DNA from: Rhizoctonia solani
Taxonomy: Eukaryota; Basidiomycota; Agaricomycetes; Cantharellales; Ceratobasidiaceae
DNA length: 64,000 nt
Direction of reading: 5' to 3'
Assembly: GCF_016906535.1 (NCBI RefSeq)
Contig: NC_057375.1
Location: forward strand, 1,116,001 to 1,180,000
Part shown: positions 28,196 through 39,200 of the stretch, piece after piece
Layout of the letters: each line of letters begins with the position of its first letter
Numbering within the stretch: the first letter of the stretch is position 1
Translations under genes and position numbers: made by a program
The notes under the pieces: model-generated
What the model was told of the DNA's origin: nothing
Database searches by the model: none
Seen by the model: only the letters and a program-made list of their open reading frames with translations

Positions 28196-28310
28196 TAAGG
28201 AGTCCATAAAAAATACTAAAAATAACAGAAAAATCAGGCAAATCTGATGGTATAATTTAGGAAGTTATAACAGTCCTGTCCAAACCAGTAAGAAAGGGAA
28301 GAAATGCAAC

Positions 28311-29299
28311 ATGGACAAACAAGACTATATTGACAGTGAGTTCCTTGATCCAAACCAAGGAGTTACATACTTAGGTTGGCTTGTAGTATCCAACAAATCC
28401 AATCACTATCCAAGTCCAGATACTTCACTGGAAGGTAAAAGCCAGCTCCATATTGCCACAGTGCTAACATCTCACAGTTGTGAGCAAAACTTGCCATCTC
28501 CAATCTCAAGCTACTCACCAGCTACCTGAATCCAATGACAAAGGTAAGATAGTCAGTAGTTCACACTATCATTAATAACTTTCTATTGCAGATGAATCAC
28601 TTGTCCTTGGTATGCACATACATTTGCTTTGTCTGCTACTATTTACCTGCTTACATAAACCAGAAGCCTCAAAGATGCCCAGGCCAAAGCCATCTACATC
28701 CAAGAAAGGTAAGTATATCATGTTCCCATGCAAAGAGAGTTTAATGTCTCTCATAGGAAAAGCCGTACCAAAAACAGGTGACAATGGAGCAGGTATGCTA
28801 TGCAGCAACCCCTTTTCTACATTTACTCACTTGACCAATAGGCAAGGCCAAAAAAGAGCATGGAACAAAGCTCCAAGGGCTCTGCTGGATCATATATGCT
28901 GCTTGCCTAGTTCTAAACTCCCTGGCTGAGTTTGAAGAAATGGTCACAATTTGTTTGCAAACTCAATGTGCAATGTACAATGCTTGTGTCAAGGCTGCAC
29001 AAGAGGAATCCAAAGTCAAGGCCTTGGAATTGGAAATGCAGCAAGTCATCTTGAAGCAGTGGGAGCTATTGGGAAAATCAGGTGCTGGGCTCATCAAAGC
29101 TGAGGTGCAATTGCAGCTATGCAACAAGGACCAAGAGATCATCCATCTCCAAACCAAGTTGGCCAAGGCACAAGGTGCCCTAGCTGACAAGGATTGCCTA
29201 CTTGAAGAAGAAAAGTGCAATGCTAAACATGCCAAGGCTGATTTGTTGGAAGCCCAGGCCACTCTTCTTTGCCAAAAGCACTATGAGGCTACTGATTAG
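28311..29299 (+). CDS. coiled-coil protein of unknown function with many short exons
   Basis: Seven or more small exons chain together, all with phase-1 introns. Exon 1 is ATGGACAAACAAG... (donor at 28337), and later exons read SNKSNHYPSPDTSLE, SKTCHLQSQATHQLPESND, ESLVLE, MPRPKPSTSKKG, KAVPKTGDNGAG and a long last exon (28842-29299). Each has GT...AG ends and introns of about 47-60 nt. The last exon encodes a charged, leucine-rich coiled coil (ALELEMQQVILKQWELLGKS; IHLQTKLAKAQGALADKD). I do not recognise a family. The recent Gypsy insertion puts an LTR 115 bp upstream of its start, which could alter its expression. A possible relative lies at about 30181-31301. Confidence 0.6.
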
Positions 29300-29399
29300 G
29301 AATGGGTTTAGGGTGTATGATAACTTATAAAATATGATTAAAAACTTGTTGAATGTTACAAACTGTGCCCTGCAATTGCCTCCCCAGCATTTATAAAGT

Positions 29400-29765
29400 A
29401 TGGCCAATCCCATTGCGGCTGCCATTGCCCAAGCTCAAGAAACAATTCTTGCTCAACTAAACACTCTTTGGACCAGTCTGGGAGCAAATGTATCTGATAG
29501 CCTACCTGTTCATCCCCCTGCCCCCAATCTTCCAGCTAGAGCCCAAGTTCTGCCACCCATTATTTTACTTAACTCATCTATTAGTGAAACTTCTGGGCCT
29601 GAACTTGACCAGGAGCTAGCTTGTCTGGGTCACATCAAGAACCTGGCCCAAGCTCCAGGACATATGTTAAATGTCTTACAAACAGGGCTTGTTAGTGTGG
29701 TGCTCATACACAGCCCAGATCTACATTTTAAAAGCTTTTCAAAAGCCATATATGAATTCTTGTAG
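29400..29765 (+). CDS. hypothetical small open frame
   Basis: 121 residues starting MANPIAAAIAQAQETILAQL, with a Pro-rich middle (HPPAPNLPARAQVLPP). No known family. The N-terminal helix and Pro-rich linker resemble the start of retrotransposon Gag proteins, so a transposon remnant is an alternative. It ends 34 bases before the tRNA gene. Confidence 0.35.
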   Translation: MANPIAAAIAQAQETILAQLNTLWTSLGANVSDSLPVHPPAPNLPARAQVLPPIILLNSSISETSGPELDQELACLGHIKNLAQAPGHMLNVLQTGLVSVVLIHSPDLHFKSFSKAIYEFL

Positions 29766-29799
29766 TGTTTCTAAGCTAAAGTTATGTCCTAAAAAGGAT

Positions 29800-29905
29800 T
29801 GGACAAGTCCGGAATTGAACCGGAGACCTCCTCAAGTCACGTGACAACAGTTCAATTCCTGACTGGTCTGCGAATGAGGCGCGATAACCCCTACACTACA
29901 TGCCC
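29800..29905 (-). tRNA. tRNA-Ala (anticodon CGC) with a 33-nt intron
   Basis: Read on the minus strand, the acceptor 5' arm GGGCATG pairs with 3' CTTGTCC and includes the G3:U70 pair that marks alanine tRNAs; discriminator A is at 29800. The D-arm region carries gtgtaggggttatcgc. The anticodon stem CCTCA/TGAGG encloses loop TT-CGC-A plus an intron at 29868-29836, the canonical position after base 37. The T-arm is TCCGG-TTCAATT-CCGGA. Removing the intron leaves 73 nt including the discriminator. There is one U:U mismatch in the acceptor stem. CGC reads the alanine codon GCG. Confidence 0.88.
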
Positions 29906-30062
29906 TTGAGTCTTTCTCCCGTTCGGCATATATGTTGTATAATCTCACTCTGTAGGTTTAAAATGGGGTGAAGGTTTGTATGCGAGTGTTGGAAGGGGGC
30001 TAGTGTGTGAGTGGCAGCAAGCTCAACACCTTATATATTCACTAATAATAAATTTAATGTCA

Positions 30063-30120
30063 CACGCGATTGACATTTTTAAGAAACTTTGTTCCCCAGC
30101 CTGTTCGACACAACCATAGA
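30063..30120 (+). repeat. leader repeat shared with 31328-31385
   Basis: cgcgattgacatttttaag here matches cgcgattgccatttttaag at 31332, and both continue with related cctgttcg and ccat blocks. The copy at 31328 leads into an ATG; here the equivalent triplet is ATA. It suggests repeated duplication of the leader and first exon of one gene family. Confidence 0.55.
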
Positions 30121-30180
30121 TAAAGTAAGACGTCAACTACAATCAAACTATCAACGCTCTAGACATCGGAACAAGCGTTA

Positions 30181-31301
30181 TTGCTACGAAACCTGCTCGA
30201 CTCATACAAGAATCTACCTCCGCTCCTCAAGCAGGTCATTAATCGAAGCGACTCTACCCCCTCCGCCAACAGGTACAAGAAAAAGTGGATGCCATGTATC
30301 ATGGCGATAATGATCTGGCAAAAATGCTACGAAGACATGGTCAGGGCGATGGAGAACGCTGCTTACAGCGATACATATCCCTCTCTAGGCCAAACAACGC
30401 GAGATAAAGGTTAGGATGACAACCCGGGTACGGTCAGGACATTTGCTCATTTCTTGCCGACTCATATTTGGCAGATGCCTTGCCTACCACCAAAGCACGT
30501 TCTAAGCCCACCCGGAACACGACTAACAAGCAGAACAATCAAGATAAGTATTTTTGTCCGGATGTATGCGCGATATTTATATTATCATACAGACTCGTAC
30601 AATGCCTCGGCGGAAACCAAAAAGGTTCGCAAAAAGGCCAGGAATGAGTATGATGAAGAGCAAATTACCGCAAGTGCATGCGAATGCCATTACCTAGCCC
30701 ATGCTCATTGTTTCAGTAGAAAAGCGTAAACCCGGAAAGACGACTAGGGATGTTGGTTTTGAGGAAGAGGAAGAGGATGAAACGGATGAAGGTTGTAAGT
30801 GATACAATTCGATCGCATTCGTTGGTTGGTTTCGTATTCACCGTTTCCGAAGGGTTTGACCAGAAAAACCTATTACTATGGCTGCATATGGGCAGTCGCT
30901 CAAAGAAATTCAACAATGCACAAGGGAATATATTCAACTCGATCCGCTCAAAAACCAGCGCGCACTCGTAAATGCCCAACAAAAACTGAAATACGACAAG
31001 GTTGCTAATTTGCATCTTCAGAACAATCTTCTAGCCAAGGAGAACGTTGTGCGAGCGCGGTATGACTCCAGTGGAGCTTGAACACAAAGCCAAGGCCGCC
31101 GGCAACAAACTACACAAGGAGATTGAGATACTAAAATTTTGGCACGCTGACAAGGAAGCTGATGACATCAACCTTCAAACACAGCTCGCCCAGGTTCAGA
31201 TTATACTCGAGAAGCAGATAGGATATCGGAATGCCGTCGAGACCAAACTCGTAGAGGTCAATATAAGACTGTCCGAAGAGGATTATGCCAATGGAAACTA
31301 A
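30181..31301 (+). CDS. second coiled-coil gene, possible paralogue of 28311-29299
   Basis: Exons chain again with phase-1 junctions: one ending TTRDK (donor near 30410), ALPTTKARSKPTRNTTNKQ, SYNASAETKKVRKKARNEYD, EKRKPGKTTRDVGFEEEEE, then a long last exon with KEIQQCTREYIQLDPLKNQ and INLQTQLAQVQIILEKQ, ending at 31301. The last exon shares the LQTxLAxxQ pattern and the charged coiled coil with the gene at 28.3 kb. The frame shifts once near 31070 (before VELEHKAKAA), so the gene is decayed or the sequence lacks bases there. One donor (gataagt near 30549) is non-canonical. Its start is uncertain and may lie near 30120. The function is unknown. Confidence 0.4.
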
Positions 31302-31327
31302 CTCCTTATGTATACTCTGAGCCCAAC

Positions 31328-31540
31328 ATAATGCGCGATTGCCATTTTTAAGAATCTTGCTTCAACCTGTTCGCAATCACCATGAACGTAGCAACTCGAA
31401 GGCAGTTGGACCCAAGAGTCATGCAACTTCAAGAATGCATCGCTACTATCCAAGAGGCACGCACGCTTGCTCATGGTCGAGATATGGTTCGGCAGATAAC
31501 GGACCTATACATGATTAAATTTGGGCGTGCTCAGACTTGA
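31328..31540 (+). pseudogene. short duplicated first-exon unit, unknown protein
   Basis: After the shared leader, a 52-codon frame begins MNVATRRQLDPRVMQLQECI (ATG at 31382) and ends at TGA 31538-31540. It looks like the 5' part of a gene whose remaining exons are absent. The family is not identified. Confidence 0.3.
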
Positions 31541-32359
31541 GAGACGCCGGCAGAGAATTGATTGAGTAGACCAACTTTGACAAGTGGAGTCAGGTTAGGA
31601 GTCGACAAAGTTTACACTGGACTGGGCGAGTCGACACGCCTCGACGAATGTATCATACACTGCTTCGCTGCTTAGTATTTCGTTACGACGCTTGTGCGTA
31701 CTTGTTTCCTCCATACAAAGCAGTGCGAGCCCCATGAGCTCGCCCGGTCATTAGTCTTCGTGTCTAGTTTCTGCGAGTCCCGCCCGCCCACTCCTTTTTT
31801 ATGTACCAACTATTTGCTACCGTTTTCGCTTACACCACGGCCTAGATAAAATACGTTGCCCTCCTTTTATCTTACTGCACATACATGCGCCCAGAATGGC
31901 CACATACTCGAGCTCGCTCCACGGCGCGGACTCCGTGGTACTCCAGTGCGGCGTACCATCGCTATTGCACGCACCATAGCGTCCCCCTCCCGGTCGTAAT
32001 ATCTCTCCGTTCATCGTATTTTTCATCACCATAATCGCCTCGGCCCAAGGCCAATTGTAATGTATTTGAATATAGCATGTTTGATTGCATAACTATGTTT
32101 CTACCAAAGAGAGGGTGTAGAAAAGCCTATATATACCTTGCAATAAATACATTAGTTGTCGCTATTTGCCTATTTTACGATCGTCCCTACAATGAAGAAT
32201 CGACAAGTCATCCCGGTCCTAAAGTTCACAACTTTCTTCAGATGATGGTTGAAAAAGATAGCACTGTGTATTGCAAGTAATAATACAGCCAACGATATAG
32301 TCTACATCCGATCGGTGTCTAAATCTATACTCTAGTAATACAGTAATTCACGAGGATCA
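31541..32359. other. intergenic region, no gene supported
   Basis: Frames at 31817-32032 (minus) and 32077-32280 (plus) show no motif or splice logic. The 3' flank of the next minus-strand gene probably extends to about 32300. Confidence 0.4.
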
Positions 32360-33438
32360 CTAGTAAGCTCTCCCCATCATCATATTCGCGATCAAAGCAA
32401 GCGACAGAATCGCAGATATCCACGGAAGAGTCTCGGACCACACAGTACCAGTAGACGGCGAGGCGACTTGCGTATCAAACGCAGAGTCCAAAGTGGGACC
32501 AGGCAGTCTCCAAGCGCCTCGCGAGATTTGTGGGCTAGCGGGCTCGAAAAGTAGCTTGGGAGAAGCCAGGAGAGAATTGACCGTTGATAGGCCGGTGTGA
32601 TTAAGCTCGATTACGGTTGCAGAAGATGTCTTCTCAGGGGTAGAAGCCAGCGACGAGTGATTCAAGTTCCATTGGCTGGGAGTTGAATCTAAATGCGCCC
32701 TGTGGACGGAACGGTGTACACGAGCGGGGCTGAACTTGGTTGCGTTAGGGTCGAGGCACGAGGCCGAGCCAAGCATTCCAGCTTCAGCAAATTGTTCAAG
32801 CGAATCGTAGTCTTCAAGTACATCCAGGAAGTCGAGGTAGTCTGCGATCTCGTTGGCAGAGACGAGTTCGGGAGTGGAATTGGGTCCAAACATCACTCCG
32901 AATGGCTGTGGCTCCTGGCAGCTTGCCACGGCTTTGTGGCTGTGATTTTGGCGAGTGGAGAATTCCAGCATGGGCGAAGCAGGTGCAGAAGAAAGTGGGG
33001 TGTCGTCCTGTTCGATTACTTCCCCCTCGTCTTCATTCCATTGGACGTAGTGTGTAGGAAATGATGTATCAGTAGGAGTGGTAACGACCGACGAGTCAGA
33101 ACTCGAGGTAGACATTGCCTAGATGAACTATTAGCCAAGCCAAATGCCAGGAGCCAAGCACAGTCTTACCCGGTTCAAGTCTAACGATCCATAATTGCGT
33201 TTTAGCTTGGGGGCAGGAACCATAACTTTCCGTCGAAGAGGAGAGAATGACAAATGCTCGTTGACTTGCGCAAGAGCTTTCGCAGTGTCGACGATTCGTT
33301 GAGCACCCAATACCGGATTGATAGGCATATCAGAGGCATGCTAAAGTCCCGATATCATCATTAGTCGTCGTCAAGTACCAGTATTAAATGCGTACATACC
33401 ACTGAATCCATAGCAAAGGCAGACTCGTACGAACGCAT
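32360..33438 (-). CDS. acidic, Ser-rich, predicted C-tail-anchored membrane protein
   Basis: Three exons (33438-33400, 33340-33170, 33118-32360) join in frame to 322 residues, starting MRSYESAFAMDSV. The middle is Ser/Thr/Pro-rich with an acidic, aromatic helix (EIADYLDFLDVLEDYDSLEQ). The last 20 residues (WISAILSLALIANMMMGRAY) form the only hydrophobic segment, so a tail anchor in an ER or mitochondrial membrane is likely. I do not recognise a family. Both introns have clean GT/AG ends, and splicing removes the stops downstream of LDLNR. Confidence 0.65.
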
Positions 33439-34370
33439 GCTGGTAGATATGACAATGCAGGGGACAGGGGAGCGTCGGCGGGTGGAGTGCGGTGGAGAGG
33501 CTCAGAAAAAAGCCTCTCATATATAGTCCCGTACGAAGATTCTCTCATGATCAAAACAGTTCCAAAGAAAATAACAAAATGGTCATAGTGCGAAATGAAT
33601 ATCAGTGGCTCGGATTCTTGGACCCATTTCTGGTTTGTCACGTGGCAAACAGCCCCGAATCCTACCGTAACTGCCATTATTTTAGAGTAAAGGCTGCTAC
33701 CATATCCGGAACGCATATATAATTAGTTCTGGGTGGCCAGACCTGAAGCAATGTACACGGGTTCCAGATGCGGAGTCTCAAAAGGGTCCCGAGACCTCCT
33801 AGTGGCTCAAACAAGTTCTCAGCCATATATTGGCTGAACCCCTCCCGAAGCTTGCTCGAGTACAAACGGCTCAGATTTAATTTGCCGAAATGAAAACCCT
33901 GGATATCGGGCATGTAGTTAAGGTTTCCTTTTTGTTCCTATTGGCGAGACCGATAACGCCGCGGGCCCAACTCAGCACCTTCGCGTGGCGCTGGGTCTAA
34001 GCAGACACCAACGACAAGGCTTTACGAACAATCGACAGGGGGGTCAAAACGACGAGTCACGATGGGTATTGGATACAGAAATACAAGAGCAAAGTTACAA
34101 CGCAGCTCTGAAAAAGGGCGCGCTATCTAAAGGTATAAAATGTATAGACAGATCAGAGGATAAAAATATTTTCAAGTGTAATAACCTAGGCAAGCCGGTT
34201 AAAGGAGAGTGTTTGGTTCATGTGATTTCGCAGAATCACTTTCAAATGAGGACAGAGACGGAGATAAAAGGAAAGAATGGACGGTACAACCAAGAACGGT
34301 ATAATACTAGAACGAAATAAAGCCACCTGAAAAAAAAATAGACCAAAAAAGAGTGAGGCAACAAAGGCAT
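33439..34370. other. intergenic region, no gene supported
   Basis: It should contain the promoter of the minus-strand gene at 32.4-33.4 kb. The open frames at 33492-33722 and 33985-34320 have no recognisable features. Confidence 0.4.
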
Positions 34371-35548
34371 TTATCGGGCACCCGCGCGCCAGGCTTTGTT
34401 CCAATAATTATCGACCTCCTCGGGCTCTCCTTGCCTCAAGGAAACAAGCGCCAAAGCGCTCCAGCACCACACCTCATCAATCTCCACGCCCTCTCGCTTC
34501 CCCGCATCCAGGATATAAAGAATCTGACTCCGAGCCGAATCCCAGTCCTGCTCGTCCAATGCAATCGAAGCAACGGCTTGTTTGCATCGCAACTGACCAG
34601 CGCGGTTCTTAGACTCGGTAAACAACTTGTGTGCGTGTCTGAAATGGGAGCGAGCGGTTGAGAGGGATGTTGAGGCTGGGGACAAGCCACCGAGAGTCGA
34701 GATGGTCGACAGCCGGCGGTTTGCCTTGATTTGGGCCTGGGTCTGAGCGGGCAGAGCATCCATCTCGGCCGAGGGGAAATTGTACGAGGCTTGGGCGAGT
34801 TGTCCCAAATGCAAGTAGCACTGGGCTTTCAGATCAGGGTGCCCCGGTGGTATAACGGACGCTGCATGCTCGAGTTTGGATATGGCGGTAGGATAGTCGG
34901 TGGTGGAATGGTAAATATGTACTGCTTCATCAATCAAGCTTTGCGCAATCGCAGCAGGCGAGGGAGTCTGGGTTTGAAGACAGGAGAGGTTGGACATGCT
35001 CGATTGAGAGCTCTCTAACCGGACAAGCGTCGGAGCCGATTAGAACAAGTAATAAAAGCTAGGAACATGACACTCACTGAACCCATCATCCGTCTGCAAC
35101 AGGGATGTCATATTTGTTTGAACACTCTCCTCCTCCGACATGATTACGCTCAGGCAGTCCGATTCGTCGGAATCGTATCCATCCTGCTCGTTATCGCACA
35201 AGCGGATCTCAACCGCGTTGTCCTGGATCGCGTTGAGAAACGATTCTGGATCGATCTCGGCCCATATCCAGCGGTTCCGACGAGTCCGCAGACCCTTTGC
35301 GAGCCACACTTGACGCGAAGGTGTTGCAGAAGCAAAGTATTGGCTGAAGCGCTGCACAGCAGCTGTGAGGGCATCCTGTGGACGGGTGTGTTAATGGGTG
35401 CCACGTTGGGTAAAGACTGAAGCAAATGACTTGCCTCGTAGCTCTTTGGATAAGGGATGACTGTACAGTGGTCCTGGCCGTTGACAGTGTATACGATGGT
35501 GAGGCTTTGAGGAGGACCCCCAGCCGCGGCCCGCGATGAGGAGGCCAT
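34371..35548 (-). CDS. TPR-type helical-repeat protein with an N-terminal acidic domain
   Basis: Three exons (35548-35435, 35375-35078, 35014-34371) give 351 residues. The first intron uses a GC donor (GAG|GCAAGT) with a normal acceptor, and splicing gives PKSYE-DALTAAVQRFSQYF in frame. The N-terminal half (SLTIVYTVNGQDHCTVIPYP; acidic EQDGYDSDESD) is followed by TPR-like helices (AAIAQSLIDEAVHIYHST; KAQCYLHLGQLAQASYNF; EVWCWSALALVSLRQGE). TPR arrays bind partner proteins; the partner is unknown. No catalytic motif is visible. The frame is intact. Confidence 0.65.
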
Positions 35549-35554
35549 CGGAGG

Positions 35555-35608
35555 CTGAGAGGCACCGTATGAGGGAATTTGGCAGACAACAGCAGGCTAA
35601 ATACTCAC
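35555..35608 (-). other. probable 5' UTR intron of the TPR gene
   Basis: A strong donor (CCTG|GTGAGTAT) and acceptor (CTCTCAG|CC) lie six bases above the start codon of the TPR gene. Joining them does not keep the upstream open frame in phase with the ATG, so a leader intron is the simplest reading. Confidence 0.4.
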
Positions 35609-36242
35609 CAGGGACGTCGAGCGCCGTGTGTTGATGTTGAGAGGAGGACCTCGCCATGAACGTCTCACACGGTTGCGAGTAGACAGGTTCATTGCAAAGG
35701 GCAGCCGGACGTGGGCGATATCTAGCCCAATCCGTCCACTTTTTATTCAACATCCTCACTCGTGTGGGGCGATTGCGACTGTCAATCCGTTGATTGACGT
35801 TCAGGGTCTCGGCAAATAAGGCAAGCATACAGGGTAGCCCTTGTGCCACCGAGCGGTAATCCTTTGCCCATTCTAGCCTTCGCCATCCAGTCCAAATTGG
35901 GTCTCTATTCATGCTTTTTTGAGCGCGGAATCCTGCAAACCACCAGAAACCAACATACATAGATCACGTATTGCTGCCTTGAATTAGCCGTACTTGGTTT
36001 GATCGAACCAGTTATTCCCTGAATCAAATATCGGGTCGAAAGAAGCACGATAAATTACTTGCCCGCGCGGCCGTACCGATGTGACAGGGTTTCCGATGTC
36101 CGAACAGTTATCGCACGATGATGAATTCACTGACGTATGCATTATCTACCTAGAATGGAATAGACACAGTATCTATAAAACTATAAACCCAAGCCAAGCG
36201 ACCAAAATGTCTGAATAAAATAATAATACACCAACGCCGTGT
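35609..36242. other. intergenic region, probable leader and promoter
   Basis: A minus-strand frame at 35620-35960 stays open for over 110 codons but has no motif and no start linked to the TPR gene. The rest, to 36242, is the 3' flank of the ATPase gene. Confidence 0.35.
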
Positions 36243-39200
36243 CTACCAGGCCAGTTTTGCCAGCAATCCGTTAGGGTACCTGCGGACCATAAACTTGCGC
36301 GCTTCATCCAGTCTGGACCCAGGGGTGATTAAGGGATATCGATGGTCACAAATCGAATAGACTTACAGGAGTATACCAAGTCCAAATGCCACAGGCAAGA
36401 AATAGTGTTCGACCGGGACGCCTCGGGTCAGGAACGTTTTCTGGAAGAAAGGTACATAAGAGAAGAAAATGCCGATTACAAGAGCACAGATCATTGCTGG
36501 GGAAGGGGGCTGCTGTTAGTCAAACGCCCTGCGCCCTGAATCCTTGAACTTACCTGGGAAGATGTACCAATTACCGGAAGGCTTATGCTGGAATATACTC
36601 AATTTACGTGACCGGGTTGCCAGCAAGTTACTAAGCGGGATTAGTATACGGATATACGCGCGAACGAGCCGCAACTTACCCCCACTGCATAATCACTAAT
36701 GTAAAGAAATACACAGACTGAGCCTTGTCAAGCTTCTCTTCGTCCAGAGTCGGCCAGTTTCCGAAGCCCAAGACAAGGTCCGAGAATGGCACGCCGTTGC
36801 GCTGAAGATACCAAAAAGACCTATTGGTTGTAAGTCGGTGTCAACGCCAAATGCCACATTTGAGTATGCTCACATGCTCATCGCACACAACGACTCGAGA
36901 ACCCCAATGAACCCATAGGCATGGAGCAACAATTTCCAGTCCGCTAACCGATCAGTCTTGACATTTCGAGGTCGGCGTGACAGAAGGCCCTGTTCCGGCT
37001 TTTCGAGAGCGAGACTGAGCGCCGGCAAGACATCTGTACCCACACAGATAATGATCATCTAACCAGTTTTGTTCGTCAGCGGATCCGTAGTAGAGGTTCT
37101 TAATTTACGAACCTGTAGACTGCTAAGCATCTGTGGAACGCCAATCAAAATATTGAGCAAGATGGGCATAAGCTCGGAGAAACTGTCGTTGATATTGAGC
37201 CAAGCGCTTGATTGAATACCAATGTAGCTCACCTGCCAGCGGGAAGCAGGTACAGGACTGTCTTCTTCAAGTTATCATACACCAATCGACCTAGAAGCGA
37301 GATCGTGTCGTGAGTCATCAGTCGGATCAAACCAAGCGGGAACACATGAATTGGCCGAGGTACCGAGCATCGGTGATCAATATAGCCGGTCCGAACCTTA
37401 TTTCAAGCCGAGACGCCATCATTCAGTGCCACCAAACATGAGGGCTGGTGGCTCAAACCATGGGTGTCACCAAGGTAAGGGGTGCCCGAAGGCGTTACGT
37501 CACGATACCCGTAGCCCAGAGGGAAAAGGACCCGAAATTAACCAAAAATAGGACTTACCGTATTCCAATGCTACTACTATTGCCTCAAAGTTTTCTAACA
37601 GAACCATATCGGCGGCTTCGCGGGCAACATCCGAGCCATCGCCCATAGCGATGCCGCAGTCAGCAGCTTTGAGACTCGGGGCGTCGTTGACTTTAAAATC
37701 AAAGGTTGATCAGTTTCAGCTCTGTGGCCACGGATATAGGGCTTACCTCCATCACCGGTCATAGCCACGACTCCACCACGCCTCTGAAACTCGTGAACAA
37801 TTCGCAACTTCTGTTCGGGAGAGGTGCGCGCAAAGACAATTTCGTCATATTGACACAGTGTTCCATCTGGCTAGAACTAATCGTCATAAGATCCGTACCA
37901 GTGATGACGATACTCTTCATGCCCGAGTTCGCTAAGCTCGAACCTTTTTCAGGATCGGTGCTAGAGTCCGATGTGAACAAGCTACGATCCTTGGCGTCGG
38001 GATCATATTGTGGGATTGCCTTTTCGTCAAGTGAATCGTCGAGATCTGAAAGCCGGTGAATAGCGTCTGGGTTGCCACTGACGATTCCAGCTTGGGCGGC
38101 GATCGCAACGGCGGTAGCGGGGTGATCACCTGTGACCATGAAAAATCGAATTCCGGCGCCTCGGCAAATACTACCAACGCTATCAGTCCAACGAGAACAC
38201 GTCCACGAGCGGCCCATCGGTTTTGTACAGCGGTGAGTTGAGCGAGTCGTTCGGGAGTCAGATCAAAGACCTGGCCGTCAACCGGAGACATGATAGATGT
38301 GCACCTCGGGTAAAGGACGTCCGGAGCACCTTTGACAGTAAGGAGATAGTCCGTCTGGGGGTTGAACATATCCGAACGAACAAGCGGCGCCGGGAGCGAA
38401 CCAGACGAGTCGACAAGCTTGGAGCTTGAGCATAAATTTGGTCTTGGAGCTGAAATTGAGTTTGAATACGTCGTCCCAGACCGAACGCGAAGTCTCAATC
38501 GGGGCATGGTGTGAGCAAATCGGAGAATAGCCGAATCTGTATAATTCGTTAAGATGGATTGAAACAGGTAACTAGAGTAAATTACCTGTTGCGTCACCGA
38601 TAACTTTCCTAATACTTGTAGGCTCGTCCTCAGTTCGGAAGCGAAGTTTGCCGAGTTGCATATGGCGCGACGGCGCTCATCTACCCGACTATCAGTCAAC
38701 ATCGAATACATTATCCTTGATCTCACCTGACGTAGATTATTATTACCCTGGCCTTCGTTTGACGCATCTCGGAACCCCAGGACGCTGTATTCGGTATCAA
38801 AGATAGCGACGTCTTGAACCGTCATCTTATTCTGAGTGAGGGTACCGGTTTTGTCCTGTAGATAACGATCAGTTGACAGACTTGATTGGAGGTAATCAAT
38901 GCATACTGAGCACAGGACATTAACCGAACCGAGGGTCTCGACAATAGAGAGCGACCTGAAGCACAAGGCTCAGCACATGATAAGCGAGAAAGGGCTCGAT
39001 GACTCTTACTTGCAAAGAACCTTCTTCTTGCTGAGTGTATGCGCCACCTTGGCGAGTGACATGGTGATCGCAACTGGCCTGTAGTGCACCATAAGTGTGT
39101 TTGTATGTTGGGCACATATACCTACAATCCCTCAGGAATAAATGCGACCATGACCGATACGACGTCAATCAAGAGTGTTGGAACGTTTATATAATTGGGG

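Noticed and set aside
34371..35548. Two separate genes for the N-terminal and TPR parts
   Set aside because: A GTGAGT...TTAG intron (35077-35015) joins them in frame, so one gene is more economical.
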